This document shows positions 1 to 7,991 of a DNA stretch of 64,000 nucleotides, in pieces. A program made the translations under genes and the position numbers. The notes under the pieces are model-generated. The model made no database searches. It was not told the DNA's origin and worked only from the letters and a program-made list of their open reading frames with translations. Numbering within the stretch: the first letter of the stretch is position 1; the number at the start of each line of letters is the position of its first letter. Where the stretch lies: contig JAFKEE010000020.1 of assembly GCA_017307505.1 (NCBI GenBank), forward strand, positions 1 through 64,000. The letters are read 5' to 3'. This stretch comes from Acidobacteriota bacterium (lineage in GTDB: Bacteria; Acidobacteriota; Terriglobia; Bryobacterales; Bryobacteraceae).

Positions 1-2223
1 ACCACCCAGTGGAAGGGTGCGAAGTTCGACCACAGCACGATGACAAAGTTCGCGCTGACCGGCAAACACGCACAGGCGCAGTGCTCCTCCTGCCACGTCA
101 ACAACCTCTTCAAAGGTACGCCGCAGACTTGCGACGGCTGCCACCTGCCGGACTACCAGAAGACGAGCAATCCTAATCACGCTTCAGCCGGTTTTTCGAC
201 GAGCTGTTCTGTTTGCCACACGACCACGCAGTGGAAAGGCGCCCAGTTCGACCATTCGAAAACAAAGTTTGCCCTGACTGGCGCGCACGTCGCCACCGCC
301 TGCCAGAGTTGTCATATCGGGAATAAGTTCGTGGGTACCCCGTCCACTTGTGAGGGCTGCCACACGCCGGACTTCCAGAAGACCACCAGCCCCAATCACA
401 CCGCCGCCGGCTTCCCGAAGGACTGCACAGTCTGCCACACAACCACCCAGTGGAAGGGTGCGAAGTTCGACCACAGCACGATGACAAAGTTCGCGCTGAC
501 CGGCAAACACGCACAGGCGCAGTGCTCCTCCTGCCACGTCAACAACCTCTTCAAAGGTACGCCGCAGACTTGCGACGGCTGTCACCTGCCGGACTACCAG
601 AAGACCACCAACCCCAACCACGCCTCGGCCGGGTTCTCTACCAGTTGTTCCACTTGCCATACCACCATCCAGTGGAAAGGCGCGGTCTTCGACCACTCCA
701 AAACGAAGTTCGCCCTGACTGGGGCTCACGTGGCCACCGCCTGCCAAAGCTGCCACATTGGCAATAAGTACGCCGGCACCGCTTCCACCTGCGAGGGGTG
801 CCACACGCCGGACTACCAGAAAACAACGAATCCTAATCACGTCACAGCCGGCTTCCCGAAAGACTGCACGGTCTGCCACACAACCACCCAGTGGAAAGGT
901 GCCGTTTTTGACCACTCCAAGACGAAGTTTGCGTTGACCGGCGCTCACGTCGCCACGCCCTGCCAGAGCTGCCATATCGGCAACAAGTACTCCGGCACGG
1001 TCTCGACCTGTGAGGGATGCCACACGCCGGACTACCAGAAGACCACCAATCCGAACCATGTCGCCGCGAGCTTCCCGAAAGACTGCGCCGTCTGTCACAC
1101 AACTACGCAGTGGAAGGGCGCCAAGTTCGATCACACCGCCATGACCAAGTTCCCCCTCACCGGGGCTCACGTCCAGACCCAGTGCTCACTCTGCCACGTG
1201 AACGGCCTCTATAAAGGGACACCTCAAACGTGCGAAGGCTGCCATCTGCCTGATTATCAGAAGACCACTACCCCCAACCATGCGACCGCCGGCTTCCCGA
1301 AAGACTGTACCGTCTGCCACAACACGACTCAGTGGAAGGGCGCCAAGTTCGACCACACTGCCATGACCAAGTTCCCCCTGACGGGAGCGCACGTCCAAAC
1401 GCCGTGCCTGAGCTGTCATGTCAACAATGTCTTCAAGGGAACTCCGCAGACGTGCCAGTCCTGCCACTTGGCACTCTACAAGTCCACTACCAACCCCAAC
1501 CACGCCGCCGCTGGCTTCCCCACTGACTGTACAGCCTGTCACAACACCACCCAATGGAAGGGCGCGGTCTTCAACCACAGTGCCACACGCTTTGCTCTCA
1601 CCGGCAAGCATGCCACCACCCAATGCAGCCTCTGCCATGTGAATGGTGTGTATGCGGGAACGCCCATGAACTGCGATGCCTGCCATCTGCCGCTTTACAA
1701 CTCCACCATCAATCCCAATCACGTCACGGCAGGCTTCCCGAAGGACTGCTCGGTCTGCCACTCCACAACCCAATGGAAAGGTGCGGTCTTCAATCATGCC
1801 CTGACCAAGTTCCCACTCACCGGCGCGCACACCACCGTTGTCTGTGCGAACTGCCATGTGGGCGGACGCTACACCGGCACCCCGACGGACTGCTACGCCT
1901 GCCACCAGAAAGTGTATGAGCAGGTCTCCAACCCCAACCACCTGACGGCAGGCTTCCCGCATACCTGCGCTTCCTGTCACACGACTACTCAATGGAAGGG
2001 CGCGAAGTTCAACCACAACTTCCCCATCTACACGGGTAAGCACGCAGGCAAGTGGACCACCTGCAACGATTGCCACACGACGCCCTCCAACTACGCCGTC
2101 TTCAGCTGTATTGACTGCCACGCCCACAACAAGACCGACATGGATAAGAAGCATAACGGCCGCAAGAACTATGTCTATGCGAGCCCAAGCTGCTATCAGT
2201 GCCACCCGAAAGGGAGCGAATAG
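1..2223 (+). CDS. Giant multiheme c-type cytochrome, 5' partial
   Basis: The reading frame is open from base 1, so the start codon and any signal peptide lie outside the window; the ATG at 40 is internal. The visible 740 residues are nine tandem units of about 73 residues, each with three CxxCH haem motifs, plus a divergent end unit with three more, giving 30 CxxCH. Each unit has conserved extra His (PNH, FDH/FNH, LTGxH) that could be distal ligands. CxxCH repeats of this density are typical of periplasmic or surface electron-transfer cytochromes. Unit types alternate (CSSCHVNN and CQSCHIGN), and bases 1-164 repeat at 442-605 with one synonymous change, indicating recent duplication. Followed 2 bp later by a beta-barrel gene in the same operon. 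Function as an electron conduit is inference. Confidence 0.93.
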   Translation, partial: TTQWKGAKFDHSTMTKFALTGKHAQAQCSSCHVNNLFKGTPQTCDGCHLPDYQKTSNPNHASAGFSTSCSVCHTTTQWKGAQFDHSKTKFALTGAHVATACQSCHIGNKFVGTPSTCEGCHTPDFQKTTSPNHTAAGFPKDCTVCHTTTQWKGAKFDHSTMTKFALTGKHAQAQCSSCHVNNLFKGTPQTCDGCHLPDYQKTTNPNHASAGFSTSCSTCHTTIQWKGAVFDHSKTKFALTGAHVATACQSCHIGNKYAGTASTCEGCHTPDYQKTTNPNHVTAGFPKDCTVCHTTTQWKGAVFDHSKTKFALTGAHVATPCQSCHIGNKYSGTVSTCEGCHTPDYQKTTNPNHVAASFPKDCAVCHTTTQWKGAKFDHTAMTKFPLTGAHVQTQCSLCHVNGLYKGTPQTCEGCHLPDYQKTTTPNHATAGFPKDCTVCHNTTQWKGAKFDHTAMTKFPLTGAHVQTPCLSCHVNNVFKGTPQTCQSCHLALYKSTTNPNHAAAGFPTDCTACHNTTQWKGAVFNHSATRFALTGKHATTQCSLCHVNGVYAGTPMNCDACHLPLYNSTINPNHVTAGFPKDCSVCHSTTQWKGAVFNHALTKFPLTGAHTTVVCANCHVGGRYTGTPTDCYACHQKVYEQVSNPNHLTAGFPHTCASCHTTTQWKGAKFNHNFPIYTGKHAGKWTTCNDCHTTPSNYAVFSCIDCHAHNKTDMDKKHNGRKNYVYASPSCYQCHPKGSE

Positions 2224-2225
2224 CC

Positions 2226-3878
2226 ATGTGGAGATGGATCACCACTGTCCTGGCGCCGGCCAGTCTTCTGCTGGCGCAGCCAGCGCCCACCCCGATACAC
2301 ATCCGCCAGGTGGTAGCCGGCGGTGTCTACCTCGACCAGGGAAGCGCTACCGGCCTGGCGGAAGGCATGAAGGTTACCTTCCAGCGCCTTGCTCCTGGCG
2401 AAGCCCGAATGTCAGCCAAAGCCGTCGGAGAAGGCACCGTCGTCTCGGTCGCGACCCAGTCTGCCTTTTGTGAGATCAAAGCCACCGTCGACAACCTGCA
2501 GCCGGAACCTGGTGACCTGGCCGTACTGGCCGCGGCCGACCAGGAGAACCTTGAGCGAATCCGCAACTCTGCCCGCCGCCAGCGCTATGCCCAGGTCGTG
2601 AGCTTCACCAGTGGGGATCCGCTGGAAGAGGAGGTCCGCGAGTACGTACCCAGCCCGCCGCTCAGCGAGGAAGGGCGCCTCACCGGCCGCCTCGGTTTCG
2701 AATGGAACTCGTTGAATGACCGCAGCGGAGCAGGTCTCTCCTCCCATCAGGAAGGCATGGCGATCCGGATCGACTGGACTCGCATCGAAGGTTCCTACTG
2801 GTCCATTTCCGGTTACTGGCGAGGCCGCGTGAATTCCACCAACGGCGGTCAGGCGCAGACCTTGACCGACCTCGTCAACCGGACCTATCACATCGGCCTG
2901 TTTTACTCGAACCCGCGCAGTCCCTATCAAATGGGCTTCGGGCGGATCCTTCTACCCTGGGCGTCCAGCCTGAGCACCCTCGATGGTGGTTACCTCGCGC
3001 GCTCCCTGGGAAAAACACTGACCGTCGGTGTCTTTGCCGGATCCACCCCGGATCCTTCTCAGTGGAACTACGATCCCAACCGGCAGATGCTGGGCACATT
3101 CCTGAACGCCCAACGCGGCAATTACGAATCCGCCCGCTGGAGCGGCACACTCGGTGTGGCAATCACACGAGTCCGCTGGCGCCCGGAACGCCAGTTCCTG
3201 TTCGCTGAGAACTCCATCTTTGTCGGTACGAAGTTCACGCTCCTCCACACCATGGAGGCCGATCAGCGCAACCCCAAACTCTTCAACGGCCAGACCGGGT
3301 TGCAGCTCACAAGAAGCTTCACCAGCGCTCGCTTCCAACCGCACCGCCGTGTCACTTTCGACCTCAGCCACAACCACCTTCGCGGCACCCCCACCTTCGA
3401 CGTTCGCCTGCTCGGCACAGGCCTCCTCGACAACTTCCTGTTCCAGGGCTTCAGCGGCGGCATCCGACTGCAGCCCATCGAGCGCCTGACGCTCAGCGGC
3501 AACTGGGGCCGGAGCCATCGCGAAAACGATCCGCGCTCCTCCCTCAATCAGATGTATAGCGCCGGCTGGAGCCGTTTGCCCTGGATCAGTTCCAGGCTGG
3601 AGGGTCGCTATAGCAGCTTCACCAGCAGCTTCGGCACTGGCCGCTACTCCTCCGTCACGCTCACCCGGAACGTTGGTGAACAGTTGCGCCTCGAAGCCCA
3701 GGCCGGACAGCAGGAGTTCCACGGCGCGCTCACCCAGCAGACCCGGGCGCGCTTTATCGGCGGCACCATCGACTGGTCTTTCTCCCGTCACTACTTCATT
3801 ACCGGAGGCTGGATGACCTACCGGGGCCAGGTTCAAAACTACGATCAGACATTTCTCACTTTGGGGTATCGCTTCTGA
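2226..3878 (+). CDS. Outer-membrane beta-barrel protein (porin-like)
   Basis: 550 residues. The ATG at 2226 is chosen because it follows GGGAG by 9 nt and opens a signal peptide (MWRWITTVLAPASLLLAQ). Residues about 20-105 form a small beta-rich domain that resembles the SH3-like domain of FlgT-type envelope proteins. From about residue 150 the sequence has alternating polar and aromatic residues with short turns, and it ends in GYRF, a C-terminal Phe as in BamA-assembled barrels. It starts 2 bp after the multiheme cytochrome and overlaps the next gene at TGATG (3876-3880). In porin-cytochrome complexes a barrel sheathes a multihaem wire; that role here is inferred from context. I do not recognise a named family. 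Confidence 0.8.
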   Translation: MWRWITTVLAPASLLLAQPAPTPIHIRQVVAGGVYLDQGSATGLAEGMKVTFQRLAPGEARMSAKAVGEGTVVSVATQSAFCEIKATVDNLQPEPGDLAVLAAADQENLERIRNSARRQRYAQVVSFTSGDPLEEEVREYVPSPPLSEEGRLTGRLGFEWNSLNDRSGAGLSSHQEGMAIRIDWTRIEGSYWSISGYWRGRVNSTNGGQAQTLTDLVNRTYHIGLFYSNPRSPYQMGFGRILLPWASSLSTLDGGYLARSLGKTLTVGVFAGSTPDPSQWNYDPNRQMLGTFLNAQRGNYESARWSGTLGVAITRVRWRPERQFLFAENSIFVGTKFTLLHTMEADQRNPKLFNGQTGLQLTRSFTSARFQPHRRVTFDLSHNHLRGTPTFDVRLLGTGLLDNFLFQGFSGGIRLQPIERLTLSGNWGRSHRENDPRSSLNQMYSAGWSRLPWISSRLEGRYSSFTSSFGTGRYSSVTLTRNVGEQLRLEAQAGQQEFHGALTQQTRARFIGGTIDWSFSRHYFITGGWMTYRGQVQNYDQTFLTLGYRF

Positions 3879-4660
3879 TGCTCGCCCTCACCTTCGGCTA
3901 TCTGCTTGCCTTTGCGGCGCAGTCTCCAAGTCAAACGACCCAGTCCGCTACGTTGCTGCAGCGCGCACAGAGCCGCGCCGAACAGTTCGCCACCGAGTTC
4001 CCCTCCATGGCCTGCACCGAACGGCTCGAGCAGCTGAAGCTCGGGGATGGCTCCAAAGTCCAGGAACGGCGCGACAGCGAGTTCGATTACCTCCTGCTGG
4101 TCGACGCGGCCGGAGGCGACTTCTCGGTGGAGGAATCCCGGCTGGAGAAGAAGCACCTAAAAGCGCCTGCCCAGCCGCTGCTTTCTACCACGGGCTTTGC
4201 CGTTCTGCTCATGATCTTCCTCCCGCGCTTCGCGGATAGCTACCACTTTGAACAACTGGAGCCGCAGGTTCTTGACGGTGTGAAGTGGGCGCGGCTCAGC
4301 TTCGAACATCTCGGCACGAAGGACTCACCATCTGTCCTCGAAGTCTCGGGCCGTCAGTACCCCATCCCCTGGAAGGGCATCGCCTGGCTCGATGAGTCCA
4401 CCGGCCAGGTCCGTCAGATCGAAGTGGACCTGCGCGAACCGCTGGAAGACATCGGCCTGGTCGGCCTGCACAGCCTGGTTCGATACGGAGCCACAGGTGC
4501 AGCTTCACCAGTCTGGCTGCCCCTTTCGGCGGTGATCGACGCTCGCACGCGCCATCAGCATTGGCGCAACACACACACATTTATGGGCTACCGCCGGTTC
4601 TCCGTTGAGACGGAATCGAAGGTCACCCAGGTCAAAGGAGATACCACAGGGAAACAATGA
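3878..4660 (+). CDS. Exported protein of unknown function
   Basis: 260 residues with an N-terminal hydrophobic segment (MLALTFGYLLAFAAQ) that looks like a signal peptide. The body is predicted mixed alpha/beta, with a short hydrophobic stretch near residues 105-115 and a basic, His-containing segment (RTRHQHWRNTHTFMGY) near the C-terminus. No haem motif. The layout vaguely recalls outer-membrane lipoprotein-sorting-like folds, but I cannot assign a family. Translation is coupled on both sides: the ATG overlaps the barrel stop (TGATG), and its own stop overlaps the next start (ATGA at 4657). The tight coupling suggests it serves the same cytochrome/barrel assembly. Confidence 0.75.
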   Translation: MLALTFGYLLAFAAQSPSQTTQSATLLQRAQSRAEQFATEFPSMACTERLEQLKLGDGSKVQERRDSEFDYLLLVDAAGGDFSVEESRLEKKHLKAPAQPLLSTTGFAVLLMIFLPRFADSYHFEQLEPQVLDGVKWARLSFEHLGTKDSPSVLEVSGRQYPIPWKGIAWLDESTGQVRQIEVDLREPLEDIGLVGLHSLVRYGATGAASPVWLPLSAVIDARTRHQHWRNTHTFMGYRRFSVETESKVTQVKGDTTGKQ

Positions 4661-5565
4661 GTACGGCTCAATCTGAACTGCCGCATCGCCTGCGCGCAAG
4701 CCTGCTGATGTTCGGAGCGATGGCGCTGATCCTCTGGCTCACGGTGATTGGTTTTGACTACTACCGCCTGCCGCTGGCGGAACGTCCTGTCCATCCTCGA
4801 CATTGGCAGCTGAGGCCGTCAGGACAGATCGGCTTGCGTGTGGGCATGCTTTCACTCGCCATCTTCTTATGCCTGTTTCTTTATCCGCTCAGAAAACGCT
4901 GGAAGCCCCTGCAACGCATCGGGAAGACCCGGCACTGGCTCGACATCCACATCATCCTGGGCCTGGCCGTGCCGGTGCTGGTCACATTCCACTCTTCCCT
5001 CAAACTGCAGGGGCTCGCAGGCATGGCCTACTGGATCATGATGGCCATCGTCGCCAGTGGCATCGCCGGACGCTACCTCTACGCCCAGATACCGCGTAGC
5101 GTGACCATGGCCGAAGTCAGCCTCCGCGAACTGCAGGACACCAGCGAGACTCTGAATCGCGAGATTTGCAGCCAGAGCCTCTTCGACCAGTCGGACCTGC
5201 GGGAAGCCTTGCGATTGCCCACCCCGGAACAGGTGGACAGCATGCCGCTCCTGAGTGTGCTTGCCTGGATGACCTGGCTGGACCTGCTGCGGCCGTTTCG
5301 CATGGCACGCCTGCGTCGCCGGGTCCTGAGCGGAGGTGAGTTGGTTCTTTCCTTCGGCGGCCTCCGGCGCTCCGGCCACCCCGAATTGGAGGCCGTACTC
5401 GCCACTGTGCGCAGCCAGGGCTGGCTGACGGCCAAGATCCTTTTCCTCAGACGCGCCGGCGAGATCTTCCACCTCTGGCACGTGATTCACAAGCCGTTCA
5501 GCTATTCTTTCGCCGTTCTGGTCTTTCTCCACATCGGGCTCGCCGTACTGATGGGCTATTTCTGA
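4657..5565 (+). CDS. Integral membrane protein, probable di-haem b cytochrome
   Basis: 302 residues. Hydrophobic helices lie at about 12-33, 56-76, 96-116, 122-143 and 280-300. Two helices each carry a His pair 14 residues apart: H98/H112 and H278/H292. That is the spacing used by bis-His b-haems stacked across a membrane in cytochrome b and ferric-reductase-like proteins. H93, H272 and H275 add further candidates. A soluble loop of about 125 residues separates the helix groups. The start overlaps the upstream stop by ATGA. As last gene of the cytochrome/barrel operon it could pass quinol electrons to the periplasm; this is inferred from the His pattern and context. It could also be a generic PepSY/ferric-reductase-type protein. 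Confidence 0.7.
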   Translation: MSTAQSELPHRLRASLLMFGAMALILWLTVIGFDYYRLPLAERPVHPRHWQLRPSGQIGLRVGMLSLAIFLCLFLYPLRKRWKPLQRIGKTRHWLDIHIILGLAVPVLVTFHSSLKLQGLAGMAYWIMMAIVASGIAGRYLYAQIPRSVTMAEVSLRELQDTSETLNREICSQSLFDQSDLREALRLPTPEQVDSMPLLSVLAWMTWLDLLRPFRMARLRRRVLSGGELVLSFGGLRRSGHPELEAVLATVRSQGWLTAKILFLRRAGEIFHLWHVIHKPFSYSFAVLVFLHIGLAVLMGYF

Positions 5566-5591
5566 CCGGGCATTCCGCCATTAAAGCCGCT

Positions 5592-5619
5592 TTGCGCTTC
5601 GGCTCCCACTCGATATACT
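5592..5619 (+). promoter_or_regulatory. Candidate sigma70-type promoter of the DUF1080 gene
   Basis: TTGCGC at 5592-5597 and TATACT at 5614-5619, separated by 16 bp, lie 10 bp upstream of the ATG at 5629, so any leader is very short. The -10 context GATATACTTGG recurs at 33521-33531 in front of the VWA gene. Read by eye. Confidence 0.4.
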
Positions 5620-5628
5620 TGGCACGTC

Positions 5629-6489
5629 ATGAAACCGCTACTCCTTGCCCTTGCCCCGGTTGTTTTGCTGGCTCCCTTACACGCGCAGGCTCCCGCCGGA
5701 GCTCAGGATCAGAAGGATTGGGTCCAGCTCTTTAATGGGAAGAACCTGGACGGCTGGAAGCCAAAGATCACCGGCTACGCCTTCGGTGACAACTTCGGCA
5801 ATACTTTCCGGGTGGAGGACGGCCTGCTGAAGGTCTCCTACGACAAATACGACCAGTTCAAAGACCGCTTCGGCCACATCTTCTACAAGGACAAGTACTC
5901 GCACTACATCATTGCCGTCGAATATCGCTTCACCGGGGAGCAGGCCAAGGGCGGCCCCGCGTGGGCGTTCCGCAACAGCGGCATCATGATCCATTGCCAG
6001 CGGCCCGAGACGATGGGCAAGGATCAGGATTTCCCCATCTCGATCGAAGTCCAGTTGCTGGGTGGGAACGGCAAGGATGCCCGCAGCAACGCGAACGTCT
6101 GCACGCCGGGCACGAACCTGGTCATGGATGGTTCACTGGTGACGAAGCACTGCATCAATTCCACCTCGAAGACATTCCATGGCGACCAGTGGGTGCGTGT
6201 GGAAGCCGTGGTGCATGGCGACAGCGTCGTGCGCCATGTGGTGAATGGTGAGACGGTGCTGACTTACGAAATGCCCCAGATTGGCGGAGGATCTGTCAGC
6301 AACTTCGACCCCGCGGCGAAACCCGATGGCCAGCTGCTGAACGAAGGCTACATCTCCCTGCAGAGTGAAAGCCACCCCATCGAGTTCCGCAAGGTGGAAC
6401 TGCTTAACCTGGTGGGCTGCATCGATCCCAAGGCGAAGAACTTCAAGTCCTACTACGTCAAGGCCGATAACTCTACCTGCAAATACTAA
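5629..6489 (+). CDS. Secreted DUF1080 (3-keto-disaccharide hydrolase-like) protein
   Basis: 286 residues. Signal peptide MKPLLLALAPVVLLAPLHAQ, then the DUF1080 hallmark LFNGKNLDGW near residue 38, followed by a concanavalin-like beta-sandwich (NSGIMIHCQ, ISIEVQLLG). Some members of this fold are 3-keto-glycoside hydrolases; many remain uncharacterised, so the substrate is unknown. The C-terminal tail (about residues 262-286) carries two Cys (VGCIDP, STCKY), possibly a disulfide. It is monocistronic with its own promoter-like sequence and converges on a second, divergent DUF1080 gene, with a hairpin between them. Confidence 0.9.
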   Translation: MKPLLLALAPVVLLAPLHAQAPAGAQDQKDWVQLFNGKNLDGWKPKITGYAFGDNFGNTFRVEDGLLKVSYDKYDQFKDRFGHIFYKDKYSHYIIAVEYRFTGEQAKGGPAWAFRNSGIMIHCQRPETMGKDQDFPISIEVQLLGGNGKDARSNANVCTPGTNLVMDGSLVTKHCINSTSKTFHGDQWVRVEAVVHGDSVVRHVVNGETVLTYEMPQIGGGSVSNFDPAAKPDGQLLNEGYISLQSESHPIEFRKVELLNLVGCIDPKAKNFKSYYVKADNSTCKY

Positions 6490-6494
6490 GGGAC

Positions 6495-6522
6495 TGGGCC
6501 GGATTCCCTCGAACCCGGCCCA
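6495..6522. terminator. Hairpin between convergent DUF1080 genes
   Basis: TGGGCCGG (6495-6502) pairs with CCGGCCCA (6515-6522) around a 12-nt loop. There is no T-tract. It sits between two convergent stop codons, so a bidirectional terminator is likely. Confidence 0.55.
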
Positions 6523-6531
6523 ACTCCTCAG

Positions 6532-7338
6532 CTAGAACGTTTTGACGCGGATGTTCTTGACCTCGATCTTCATGCCCGTGTTAGTCAGGTGCAACTGAAG
6601 GCCGATCAGTCCGTCCATCTTGCGCTTGGCCGTGTCGTCATCCACCAGGGCAGACATCACGTGGCCGTTGATCAGCTGGACGATTGTGTTGCCCCGCGCA
6701 ATGATGTGGATCTCGTTCCAGTCGTCGTTCTTGATGAAGGCCTTCAGGTCTTCATTCTCCCCGACTTTACCAATCATCCCGGTCTTCTTCCCATCGCCCA
6801 CGTAGGCAATCATTCCACGCAGTGCCAGGAAGCCGCGCCCGCGCTCTTCATAGATCTGCCCTGTGAACTGCTGCTGCGCATCGATATCGGCCTGATAACC
6901 CTGCAGCACCCATTTCGCGACATCGGTCCGCTCAATGCTGCGGTACTGGATCCCGCTGTTGCCGCCAGTCATCCGGTACTGAGCCTTGAACTCGAAATCC
7001 GCCGGCTTGCCACCCCGCCAGATCGCAAAGATGTTCTGCTTCGGCTGGTGATCGGCCTTGGTCTCACCCACAAGCGCGCCATCTTCCACCCGCCAGAAAT
7101 CGGGATCCGCGTCCCAGCCATTGAGACTCTTCCCGTCGAAGATCTGGGTGAAGCCGGACTCTTCCAGCGGCGGCACCAGATTCGCCGGATTCATGCCACG
7201 GCCCCCGCCGCGCGGACGCCCCTGCGCCCCTGCCGCCGCACCGGCCGGCGGCGCCTGCTGGGCGCTGACCATAGCGCCGATCGCCATGCCGCAGACGATC
7301 ACCCGCATCAGCTTGGATGGAACGCCAATTAGATTCAT
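6532..7338 (-). CDS. Secreted DUF1080 domain protein
   Basis: 268 residues. The ATG at 7338 is preferred over an in-frame ATG 33 bp upstream because GGAG lies 7 nt before it and it opens a signal peptide (VIVCGMAIGAMVSAQ). A Pro/Gly/Ala-rich linker (residues about 30-50) precedes the DUF1080 core: FDGKSLNGWD, WRVEDGALVGE, NSGIQYRS, DDWNEIHIIARG. The fold is a lectin-like beta-sandwich and the family includes putative sugar 3-keto hydrolases. It is convergent with another DUF1080 gene but clearly diverged from it, so a recent duplication is unlikely. Confidence 0.9.
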   Translation of the reverse strand: MNLIGVPSKLMRVIVCGMAIGAMVSAQQAPPAGAAAGAQGRPRGGGRGMNPANLVPPLEESGFTQIFDGKSLNGWDADPDFWRVEDGALVGETKADHQPKQNIFAIWRGGKPADFEFKAQYRMTGGNSGIQYRSIERTDVAKWVLQGYQADIDAQQQFTGQIYEERGRGFLALRGMIAYVGDGKKTGMIGKVGENEDLKAFIKNDDWNEIHIIARGNTIVQLINGHVMSALVDDDTAKRKMDGLIGLQLHLTNTGMKIEVKNIRVKTF

Positions 7339-7991
7339 ACTTTGCTCCTGGCCCTCTACGTGAAGTGGCAATAGCCCGGCGCGATTATATCAACTGTTCC
7401 AGGCAGGCAAGAATGACCCTGTCGACAACCTGGCGAGAGGTCTCTCTGATCTTTGGATCTCAAAACCAAGCAATAGCGTCCAAAATCCCGCAGGATGATG
7501 CCTTGGTTTGATCGAACCTACTTGACAACCGTCACTTTTCCGAAATACAGTAGCCCCCCAGGGAAGCGGCTCCGCGCAGCTGGGAAGCAGCATCCTGCCG
7601 GGCTTAGGCTCAGCGGGAGCGGGCGGGCGAACTGGCGCATCCGCGCCGGCACTGCCTTCAGGCATCAGCCGCAACGGGCAACAGAAGGGGCTGGACCATG
7701 AACAAGCTGCGTACACACGGATTGACGGGCCTTCCAATCATCAACAGGTTCTCGCCGCCGCAAGGCCGTCCAGCGACCGAACGACCGCGTCATGCCCGTC
7801 CGGGATTTCATTGCTCCGGGCTGGCGGGTCCCGTCACCGGTCCCGATGGTGGTATGTTACTCAACATCGACGGAGAGGCTGGCTGAAGGATTTTGATCGA
7901 TAGTCGCGATGGCGTCCGTCATCGTCTGCACTTCCAATCCTGCGTGCGCTCTGGCACCCCGTTCGTTGGCCGAGATGAGGAGATGGCACTG
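7339..7991. other. 653-bp intergenic region with no convincing gene
   Basis: The gap separates divergent genes. It holds a promoter-like TTGACA/TACAGT on the plus strand, a GC-rich self-complementary stretch at about 7558-7680, and a weak 62-codon plus-strand frame (7698-7886) with AAGGGG upstream of its ATG. That frame has no recognisable domain or signal. I could not match the structured part to a riboswitch, 6S, SRP or RNase P core. A long 5' leader of the propeller gene at 7992 or a small RNA are both possible. Confidence 0.5.
7522..7551 (+). promoter_or_regulatory. Candidate sigma70-type promoter
   Basis: TTGACA at 7522-7527 and TACAGT at 7546-7551 with an 18-bp spacer. If used, transcription would start about 430 bp before the propeller gene and cross the GC-rich structured stretch, implying a long leader or a separate small RNA. 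Confidence 0.4.

Noticed and set aside
184-2205. Long minus-strand open frames opposite the multiheme cytochrome
   Set aside because: They mirror the repeat unit, lack ribosome sites and known domains, and follow from the high GC content of the real plus-strand gene.
7558-7700. Possible riboswitch or housekeeping RNA in the structured gap
   Set aside because: No match by eye to cobalamin, c-di-GMP, SRP, 6S or RNase P conserved cores; kept only as an unassigned structured region.
7698-7886. 62-codon plus-strand frame before the propeller gene
   Set aside because: A plausible AAGGGG site exists, but the product has no recognisable features or conservation evidence.
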